From Lachnospiraceae bacterium (GTDB taxonomy: Bacteria > Bacillota > Clostridia > Lachnospirales > Lachnospiraceae): a stretch of DNA of 11,449 nt. The notes under the pieces are model-generated. The model saw nothing but the letters and a program-made list of their open reading frames with translations, ran no database searches and was not told the DNA's origin. This document shows positions 6,417 to 11,449 of the stretch, in pieces; positions within the stretch are counted from its first letter, which is position 1; each line of letters starts with the position of its first letter. Location: assembly GCA_019424135.1 (NCBI GenBank), contig JAHYZZ010000033.1:1-11449 (forward strand), given 5' to 3'. A program made the translations under genes and the position numbers.

Positions 6417-8084
6417 TTGAAAAAAGAAAACAATGGAAAACTGCGTATCATTCCGCTTGGAGGCCTGGAAAAAATCGGAATGAATATTACTGCCTTTGAG
6501 TATGAAGACAGTATTATTGTTGTGGACTGTGGACTTGCATTCCCGGAGGACGATATGCTGGGAATTGACCTGGTGATCCCGGATGTGTCCTATCTGAAGG
6601 AGAATATCCAGAAGGTAAAGGGGTTTGTGATTACTCACGGACATGAGGATCATATCGGGGCCTTGTCTTATGTACTAAGGGAAATGAACCTGCCTATCTA
6701 TGCTACAAAGCTGACGATGGGGATTATTGAGCGGAAACTGGCGGAACATAATCTTCTGCGCAGCACCAGGAGAAAGGTGGTCAGACACGGACAGTCCATC
6801 AATCTGGGACATTTCCGTATCGAGTTTATCAAGACCAATCATAGTATTCAGGATGCGGCTGCTCTTGCCATTTATTCTCCAGCCGGAATCGTGGTCCACA
6901 CCGGAGACTTTAAGGTGGACTATACCCCGGTATTCGGAGATGCCATCGATCTGCAGCGGTTTGCAGAGATTGGCAAGAAGGGGGTACTGGCTTTGATGAG
7001 TGACAGTACCAATGCAGAGAGAAAGGGATTTACCCAGTCAGAGCGAACAGTGGGGATTACCTTTGGTCATATTTTTGCGGAGCATCAGAACACCAGACTG
7101 ATCATTGCCACATTTGCATCCAATGTTGACCGGGTGCAGCAGATTATAAATACTGCCTGCAAGTACGACCGGAAAGTGGTGGTGGAAGGCCGGAGCATGG
7201 TCAACATCATCCAGGTTGCCCGTGAGCTGGGATATTTGAACGTGCCAGACAAGACGTTGATTGAGATTGATCAGATGAAGAATTATCCACCGGAGAAGAC
7301 GGTGCTGATCACTACCGGAAGCCAGGGCGAGTCCATGGCGGCTCTGTCACGGATGGCAGCGGATATCCACAAGAAGGTAACGATTATGCCGGGCGATACA
7401 GTCATTTTAAGTTCCAATCCGATTCCTGGAAATGAAAAGTCCGTATCTCGTGTGATCAATGAATTGTCGGCAAAGGGCGCAAACGTTATTTTCCAGGATG
7501 TGCATGTGTCGGGACACGCCTGTCAGGAAGAGTTAAAGCTGATTTATTCCCTGGTGAAACCCAAATATGCGATTCCGGTGCACGGAGAATACCGGCACTT
7601 GAAGGCCAATTCAGAACTGGCGCTTTCTCTTGGAATTCCAAAGGAAAATGTCTTTATTCTTCAGTCTGGAGATGTGCTGGAGTTAAACAGCCAGGAGGCC
7701 AAGGTGGTGGACAAAGTACACACCGGCTCGATTCTGGTCGATGGGCTTGGAGTGGGCGATGTAGGAAATATTGTGCTGCGTGACCGTCAGCATCTGGCGG
7801 AAGATGGTATCTTAATCGTAGTGCTGACATTAGAGAAGGGAAGCAACCGCCTGCTGGCCGGTCCGGATATTGTATCCCGCGGTTTCGTCTATGTCCGGGA
7901 GTCTGAAGGATTGATGGAAGAGGCAAGACATGTGCTGATGGATGCAGTGGAAGACTGCCTGATGCATCAGCGAAACGCCGACTGGAGCAAGATTAAGCTG
8001 GTGATTCGCGACACGATGAATGAATTTATCTGGAAGCGAACCAAGCGCCGTCCGATGATCTTGCCGATCATCATGGATGTATAA
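6417..8084 (+). CDS. rnjA: Ribonuclease J
   Basis: RNase J is a metallo-beta-lactamase/beta-CASP nuclease with 5'-3' exonuclease and endonuclease activity; it drives mRNA decay and rRNA maturation in bacteria without RNase E. The 555-residue length is typical. The zinc ligands are visible: HGHEDH at 74-79, NHS with His142, HTGD with Asp164, and the late histidine in VHGEYRHL (388-395). SDSTNA (195-200) and the VSGHA segment with His367 mark the beta-CASP core, and the C-terminal domain follows. The start is a TTG at 6417, chosen because GGAGG (6405-6409, within the end of fur) lies 7 nt upstream and the reading begins exactly where the family does (LRIIPLGGLEKIG); the next in-frame Met would remove this conserved strand. 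The Fur-RNase J pairing contrasts with Bacillus, where rnjA lies elsewhere. Confidence 0.96.
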   Translation: MKKENNGKLRIIPLGGLEKIGMNITAFEYEDSIIVVDCGLAFPEDDMLGIDLVIPDVSYLKENIQKVKGFVITHGHEDHIGALSYVLREMNLPIYATKLTMGIIERKLAEHNLLRSTRRKVVRHGQSINLGHFRIEFIKTNHSIQDAAALAIYSPAGIVVHTGDFKVDYTPVFGDAIDLQRFAEIGKKGVLALMSDSTNAERKGFTQSERTVGITFGHIFAEHQNTRLIIATFASNVDRVQQIINTACKYDRKVVVEGRSMVNIIQVARELGYLNVPDKTLIEIDQMKNYPPEKTVLITTGSQGESMAALSRMAADIHKKVTIMPGDTVILSSNPIPGNEKSVSRVINELSAKGANVIFQDVHVSGHACQEELKLIYSLVKPKYAIPVHGEYRHLKANSELALSLGIPKENVFILQSGDVLELNSQEAKVVDKVHTGSILVDGLGVGDVGNIVLRDRQHLAEDGILIVVLTLEKGSNRLLAGPDIVSRGFVYVRESEGLMEEARHVLMDAVEDCLMHQRNADWSKIKLVIRDTMNEFIWKRTKRRPMILPIIMDV

Positions 8085-8103
8085 ATGTGAACAAACTGTG
8101 AAA

Positions 8104-8138
8104 TAGGACGTAGACCTTTGCAAAAGGTCTACGTCCTA
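8104..8138. repeat. Perfect 16-bp inverted repeat (hairpin) between rnjA and trmR
   Basis: The arms TAGGACGTAGACCTTT (8104-8119) and AAAGGTCTACGTCCTA (8123-8138) are exact reverse complements separated by 3 nt, so the transcript would form a very stable stem-loop. It starts 20 nt after the rnjA stop and ends 9 nt before the trmR ribosome binding site. The plus-strand 3' flank is AATTGCG, with no U-tract, so it is not a classical intrinsic terminator. It may act as a weak terminator, an RNA-processing or stabilising element, or a protein-binding site; which of these is open. Confidence 0.85.
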
Positions 8139-8162
8139 AATTGCGAAGAGGGGTGTACCCAA

Positions 8163-8870
8163 ATGATGAATTATGAGAGGCTTGCGACGTATCTATGCTC
8201 GCTGGAGAGGCCGGAAAAACCCTATCTTGAGGAGATTGAGCGTGAGGCGCTTGCGGCTTATGTGCCCATCATCCGCAAGGAGACGCAGAGTCTTCTTAAA
8301 GTGCTGCTGGAGCTTATGCGGCCGCTGCGGATCCTGGAGGTGGGGACAGCGGTGGGGTTTTCCGCACTCTTGATGAGTGAGTATATGCCGGAGGGCGCCC
8401 ACATTACTACCATCGAGAAATTTAAGAAGAGGATCCCGATTGCCCGGGAGAATTTCCGCAGAGCAGGAAAGGATGAGGTGATCACGTTGATCGAGGGGGA
8501 TGCCATGGAGGTGTTAAAGTCCCTGTCTGGTCCTTATGACTTGATATTTATGGATGCGGCGAAGGGTCAATACATTCGCTATCTGCCAGAGGTCTTAAGG
8601 ATTCTGGTGCCCGGAGGTGTGCTGATGTCAGACAATGTACTTCAAGAAGGAAATTTGATCGAATCCCGGTTTGCGGTGGAGAGACGGGATCGGACCATCC
8701 ACAGTCGAATGAGGGAATATCTATTTGAACTGAAGCACCGGGAGGATCTGGAAACGTCGATTCTTCCTCTGGGAGATGGGGTGGCGCTGAGTGTAAAGAA
8801 AAGGAACCTGCAGGAAAGTATGAAGAGAGGAGATATGAATTCATGGAACGGAAACGTCCGGAATTATTGA
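8163..8870 (+). CDS. trmR: tRNA 5-hydroxyuridine methyltransferase TrmR (YrrM-type O-methyltransferase)
   Basis: TrmR is a class I SAM-dependent O-methyltransferase that methylates 5-hydroxyuridine at tRNA position 34 to 5-methoxyuridine. The 235-residue protein shows motif I ILEVGTAVGFSA (57-68), the SAM-ribose acidic residue in TIEKF (Glu85), EGDAMEVL (111-118), and the metal-binding IFMDAAKGQY (128-137, Asp131) and SDNVL (156-160, Asp157). ATG codons at 8163 and 8166 are both plausible, with GAGGGG at 8148-8153; an in-frame TTG at 8118 lies inside the inverted repeat and lacks a binding site. The last 20 or so residues extend beyond the usual fold and are encoded over the ribosome binding site and start of trhP, which overlaps by 28 nt. 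Its partner trhP makes the substrate, which strongly supports this assignment over a generic catechol methyltransferase. Confidence 0.9.
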   Translation: MMNYERLATYLCSLERPEKPYLEEIEREALAAYVPIIRKETQSLLKVLLELMRPLRILEVGTAVGFSALLMSEYMPEGAHITTIEKFKKRIPIARENFRRAGKDEVITLIEGDAMEVLKSLSGPYDLIFMDAAKGQYIRYLPEVLRILVPGGVLMSDNVLQEGNLIESRFAVERRDRTIHSRMREYLFELKHREDLETSILPLGDGVALSVKKRNLQESMKRGDMNSWNGNVRNY

Positions 8871-10072
8871 TCCCTGCCAGCAGTCTGGAAGTTTTGAAGA
8901 CCGCAGTGGTCTTTGGAGCGGATGCGGTGTATATCGGCGGGGAAGCTTTTGGCCTGCGAGCGAAGGCAAAAAATTTTTCAATGGAGGATATGAAAGAAGG
9001 GATTGCATTTGCACATGAACATGGGGCAAAGGTGCATGTAACGGTTAATATCCTAGCGCATAATGATGACCTTCCGGGAGTGGAGGAGTATCTGAAAGAA
9101 TTAAAAGAATTAAAGCCTGACGCTTTGATTATTGCAGATCCAGCCATTTTTGAAATGGCAAAAGAGATCTGTCCGGAGATTGAACGCCATATCAGTACCC
9201 AGGCGAACAATACGAATTATGGCACCTACCTCTTCTGGTGGAAGCAGGGGGCAAAAAGAGTGGTTTCTGCCAGGGAACTGTCTTTAAAAGAAATCAAAGA
9301 AATCCGCAAGAAGATCCCGGATGAGATGGAGATTGAAAGCTTTATTCATGGAGCCATGTGCATTTCTTATTCTGGTCGGTGTCTTTTGAGCAATTATTTT
9401 ACCGGGAGAGATGCTAATCAAGGTGCCTGCACCCATCCTTGCCGCTGGAAATATGCGGTAGTGGAGGAGAAAAGACCTGGAGAATACATGCCGGTCTATG
9501 AAAATGAGAGAGGAACCTACATTTTTAACTCTAAGGATTTGTGTATGATCGAGCATATTCCAGAGATGATCGAAGCTGGGATCGACAGCTTCAAAATCGA
9601 AGGCCGGATGAAGACTGCTCTTTATGTGGCAACAGTGGCAAGGACTTACCGGAAGGCCATCGATGATTATCTGGAAGATCCGGAAAAATATAAGGCAAAC
9701 ATGCCCTGGTACCTGGATCAGATTTCGAACTGCACCTATCGGCAGTTCACAACAGGATTCTATTTTGGAAAACCGGATGAAGAATCGCAAATTTATGACA
9801 ATAATACGTATATTAAAGAATATACGTATCTTGGCATTGTCGGTGGAGAAAAGAATGGTTTGTACCGGATCGAACAGAGAAATAAATTTTCGGTGGGTGA
9901 AACGATTGAAATCATGAAGCCTGATGGAGAAAATATTGAGGTGAAGGTGCGGCGTATTTTGGACGAAGATGGTCAGGAGATGGAGAGTGCTCCGCATCCG
10001 AAACAGGTCCTTTATGTGGAACTGGATGGAAACGCTGATCTGTATGATATCTTAAGACGTGCAGAAGTATAA
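8843..10072 (+). CDS. trhP: Peptidase U32 family tRNA U34 hydroxylase, TrhP-type
   Basis: TrhP proteins, formerly annotated as U32 peptidases, use prephenate and an iron-sulfur cluster to hydroxylate U34 of tRNA, the first step towards 5-methoxyuridine. The 409-residue protein carries the U32 signature ESFIHGAMCISYSGRC (165-180), with Cys173, Cys180, Cys196 and Cys200 as probable cluster ligands. The N-terminal barrel starts PELLIPASSLEVLKTAVVFG and the C-terminal domain (about 315-409) is the usual small beta-domain. The start ATG overlaps the end of trmR by 28 nt in another frame, and GAGAGGAGA at 8824-8832 supplies the binding site. Bacillus has two such genes in tandem (yrrN, yrrO) after trmR; here there is one, YrrO-like in length, followed by a terminator. 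A second partner could lie elsewhere, or a single protein may suffice as E. coli TrhP does. Confidence 0.9.
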   Translation: MERKRPELLIPASSLEVLKTAVVFGADAVYIGGEAFGLRAKAKNFSMEDMKEGIAFAHEHGAKVHVTVNILAHNDDLPGVEEYLKELKELKPDALIIADPAIFEMAKEICPEIERHISTQANNTNYGTYLFWWKQGAKRVVSARELSLKEIKEIRKKIPDEMEIESFIHGAMCISYSGRCLLSNYFTGRDANQGACTHPCRWKYAVVEEKRPGEYMPVYENERGTYIFNSKDLCMIEHIPEMIEAGIDSFKIEGRMKTALYVATVARTYRKAIDDYLEDPEKYKANMPWYLDQISNCTYRQFTTGFYFGKPDEESQIYDNNTYIKEYTYLGIVGGEKNGLYRIEQRNKFSVGETIEIMKPDGENIEVKVRRILDEDGQEMESAPHPKQVLYVELDGNADLYDILRRAEV

Positions 10073-10084
10073 GAACAAAAAAGG

Positions 10085-10108
10085 CGTCCCGGGTTTTGGC
10101 CCGGGACG
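10085..10108. terminator. Bidirectional terminator between trhP (+) and the EIIC-type gene (-)
   Basis: The stem CGTCCCGGG (10085-10093) and CCCGGGACG (10100-10108) is GC-rich and encloses a 6-nt loop. On the plus strand it starts 13 nt after the trhP stop and is followed by TTCGTTGTCTTTTATTG. On the minus strand it lies about 30 nt beyond the EIIC-type stop and is followed by CCTTTTTTG, a better T-run. One hairpin thus serves two converging genes. Confidence 0.88.
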
Positions 10109-10138
10109 TTCGTTGTCTTTTATTGAAAAAGAAGCTCG

Positions 10139-11170
10139 TCAGATTCCAACGGTAACTGCAGGAGAGGTCTTTATGGTTTGCTTTTTGTGGCTTCTAAACA
10201 CAAGACTTCCTGTGAATCCGGCCAGGATTCCACCGGCAATGGCAAGGACAAGAGCCAGAATCACCTGAAGCGGCGGATTGAAGGCAAAGGGCGCCAAAAG
10301 TCCAGGAATAGGGGATGCAGTTCCCGGCGCATGATTGACAATGTGAAAGGCTGCGGCAGAGATCCCGGCCAGACCACCGCCAAAGAAATTGGAACAATAG
10401 ATGGGAATTGGATTCGTAGTTATGATATCTGCCTGAGTCAGTGGCTCAAGCATAACAGAGATTACGTTGCTTTTATTTCCCAGTTTCAGTCTTGTAAAGA
10501 TGATGCCGTTTGTGAAAGAACCTCCCACACAGGCAATGGCAGCAATTCCCATGGGAAGACCGGACAGTCCCAGCATGGCTGTCAGTGCCATGGAGCTTAA
10601 CGGAGAAGTACAGATCATTTTCATGATACCGCCAAGCAGAAAGCCCATGACGATGGGGGACTGATCTGTGGCGGCGGTAATGGTTCCCCCGATTCGGGTA
10701 AGCACAACCGTGACTACGGGATCTGCTGCCCAGGCGATGAGGTGGGCAAAGGGAGCAATCAGAAGTGCACCAAGGATGATATTTAAGCCTTCCGGCAGCT
10801 TTTTCTCAATGAACGGAGAGATCATGCCGACCAGATAACCGGCGATAAAACCAGGCAGGATTCCATAGGAACCGACAGCTACCCCTGCCACCACAGAAAG
10901 AACAGGATTGGCGCCCATGCTTAAGGGAACCATAATTGCGGCAGCAACTCCTCCCAAACTGCCGGATGTCGCACCAACTGTGTGGAAAAACTCAATGCCC
11001 AATAGATCACCGGTGATGTATTTGTGGATTGCCTCCACAAGGAAGGTTGCAACTGCGGCGTTTGCCATACCGGACATTGCAAGCTGGCCCTTTGGCATTT
11101 TTAGACTGAAGAGAGAAAAACCAGCCAGTGCCACTAAGAGTAAACCGATACCAGATAAGATTGTAATCAT
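10139..11170 (-). CDS. PTS sugar transporter subunit IIC-like membrane protein, stand-alone (PTS_EIIC_2 type)
   Basis: This 343-residue, strongly hydrophobic protein has about nine or ten membrane segments, the clearest near residues 4-22, 73-97, 101-120, 128-148, 205-225, 260-280 and 303-325. The start is the ATG at 11170, with GGAGGA on the minus strand 6 nt upstream. Glycine-rich loops and the motif ADIITTNPIPIYCSNFFGGG (247-266) fit the family of separate EIIC-like permeases usually labelled PTS_EIIC_2, in which EIIC would be the sugar-translocating subunit. No EIIA or EIIB domain is fused or encoded beside it, so its phosphate donor, substrate and even dependence on the PTS are unknown. 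The N-terminal 20 residues are a membrane anchor, not a cleaved signal peptide. It faces the housekeeping block and ends at a shared terminator. Confidence 0.8.
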   Translation of the reverse strand: MITILSGIGLLLVALAGFSLFSLKMPKGQLAMSGMANAAVATFLVEAIHKYITGDLLGIEFFHTVGATSGSLGGVAAAIMVPLSMGANPVLSVVAGVAVGSYGILPGFIAGYLVGMISPFIEKKLPEGLNIILGALLIAPFAHLIAWAADPVVTVVLTRIGGTITAATDQSPIVMGFLLGGIMKMICTSPLSSMALTAMLGLSGLPMGIAAIACVGGSFTNGIIFTRLKLGNKSNVISVMLEPLTQADIITTNPIPIYCSNFFGGGLAGISAAAFHIVNHAPGTASPIPGLLAPFAFNPPLQVILALVLAIAGGILAGFTGSLVFRSHKKQTIKTSPAVTVGI

Positions 11171-11209
11171 TTTGAGTCCTCCGTTTCTTGTTTGTTTATT
11201 TAATAAATC

Positions 11210-11246
11210 CTCACTATTTATTGATGAAATAAATATAAATGGTGAG
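11210..11246. promoter_or_regulatory. Palindrome in the upstream region of the EIIC-type gene, possible operator or leader hairpin
   Basis: The arms CTCACTATTTAT (11210-11221) and ATAAATGGTGAG (11235-11246) are reverse complements at 11 of 12 positions, with a 13-nt spacer. The element ends about 40 nt upstream of the EIIC-type start codon. In DNA it could bind a dimeric repressor; in RNA it could form a 5' leader stem-loop. It is not followed by a T-run that would suggest an attenuator. The function is inferred from position and symmetry only. Confidence 0.5.
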
Positions 11247-11275
11247 TTTCAAAAAGTTTCAAACAGTGTCAAAAA
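11246..11275. repeat. Three tandem 10-bp repeats upstream of the EIIC-type gene
   Basis: GTTTCAAAAA (11246-11255), GTTTCAAACA (11256-11265) and GTGTCAAAAA (11266-11275) follow each other without gaps, about one DNA helical turn apart. On the minus strand they read as TTTTTGACAC, TGTTTGAAAC and TTTTTGAAAC, each holding a -35-like TTGAMA box, followed by AT-rich DNA including TATATT at about 11237-11232. Phased repeats of this kind often bind a regulator next to or over the -35 region. Which box, if any, is the true -35 cannot be decided by eye. Confidence 0.55.
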
Positions 11276-11282
11276 GAACAAT

Positions 11283-11340
11283 AAAAAAAGAAGTATCGGA
11301 ATAAATTTGTGAAAGATATACAAAAATATACCGATACTTC
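11283..11340 (-). terminator. Terminator of the minus-strand gene entering from the right edge
   Basis: On the minus strand, GAAGTATCGG (11340-11331) pairs perfectly with CCGATACTTC (11299-11290) and is followed at once by a run of seven T (11289-11283). The loop is unusually long, 31 nt, and AT-rich, with a small inner TATA/TATA pairing possible. It begins 15 nt after the partial gene's stop codon. It isolates the EIIC-type gene from its upstream neighbour, so that gene needs its own promoter. Confidence 0.8.
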
Positions 11341-11355
11341 ATTGAGATGAAAAAT

Positions 11356-11448
11356 TTATTTGTGCACGCTGTATACGACCAGGGCATTCAAAAAATTTTT
11401 GATCTTTACGTTTCCATGCTTATCACCTTTCCCGCGGATATAATCCAT
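11356..11448 (-). CDS. 3' end of an unidentified minus-strand gene, partial
   Basis: Thirty codons run from the right edge to a TAA stop (complement of 11356-11358), ending in KNFLNALVVYSVHK. The fragment is rich in Lys, Gly and Asn and holds one short hydrophobic patch (FLNALVVY). It is not recognised. The well-formed terminator just downstream is the main reason to believe it is a real coding end. A Met codon lies at the very edge, but the gene most likely continues outside the window. Confidence 0.5.
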   Translation of the reverse strand: MDYIRGKGDKHGNVKIKNFLNALVVYSVHK

Positions 11449-11449
11449 C

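Noticed and set aside
8118..8162. Upstream TTG start for trmR inside the inverted repeat.
   Set aside because: No ribosome binding site before it, it lies within the stable stem, and the added residues are not part of the family.
8548..9997. Two long open frames on the minus strand (8548-9210 and 9284-9997) opposite trmR and trhP.
   Set aside because: Low-complexity, Ser/Pro/His/Phe-rich translations without family features or convincing start sites; they mirror the codon structure of well-supported plus-strand genes.
10178..10600. Open frame of 140 codons on the plus strand opposite the EIIC-type gene.
   Set aside because: The translation is basic, Cys/His/Ser-rich and without domains, while the minus strand encodes a coherent membrane protein with a good start.

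Overview
The window looks like chromosomal DNA from a low-to-mid GC Firmicute of the Clostridia class, most likely a Lachnospiraceae-type gut anaerobe. This rests on protein flavour and gene order (prmA-rsmE-mtaB, then ireB-ruvX-DUF1292-fur-rnjA-trmR-trhP), on strong GGAGG-type ribosome binding sites, and on several lineage-typical variants such as a ThiI without a rhodanese domain. Species cannot be named from the sequence alone. Most of the window is conserved housekeeping DNA. There is no sign of a phage, insertion sequence, CRISPR array, rRNA or tRNA.

Layout. Positions 1-3205 (+) hold the last codons of a probable prmA, then rsmE (16S rRNA methylation), a NifS/IscS-type cysteine desulfurase and thiI (tRNA 4-thiouridine). 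The last two form a natural sulfur donor/acceptor pair. At 3271-3510 (-) a lone HPr-like gene sits between two + strand genes, with its own promoter and a hairpin terminator. Its product lacks the phosphocarrier histidine but keeps the regulatory-serine segment. Positions 3607-4893 (+) hold mtaB (methylthiolation of t6A37 in tRNA). From a good sigma-A-type promoter at 4890-4918 runs a tightly packed operon: ireB, ruvX, a DUF1292 gene, fur and rnjA (RNase J, TTG start). After 78 nt carrying a perfect 16-bp inverted repeat come trmR and trhP, overlapping by 28 nt, which together make 5-methoxyuridine at the tRNA wobble position. A bidirectional terminator (10085-10108) closes this block.

Positions 10139-11170 (-) encode a stand-alone membrane protein of the PTS EIIC type, facing the housekeeping block. 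Its upstream region holds three tandem 10-bp repeats and a palindrome, good candidates for regulatory sites. Beyond a further terminator, the 3' end of an unidentified minus-strand gene enters at the right edge.

The unifying theme is RNA modification and processing: RsmE, ThiI with its sulfur donor, MtaB, RuvX/YqgF, RNase J, TrmR and TrhP. Signalling and regulation are interleaved with it (IreB of the PASTA-kinase pathway, Fur, HPr-like protein). The points most worth a second look are the histidine-less HPr homologue, the promoter architecture of the EIIC gene, and the U-tract-less perfect hairpin between rnjA and trmR at the place where mltG stands in Bacillus.
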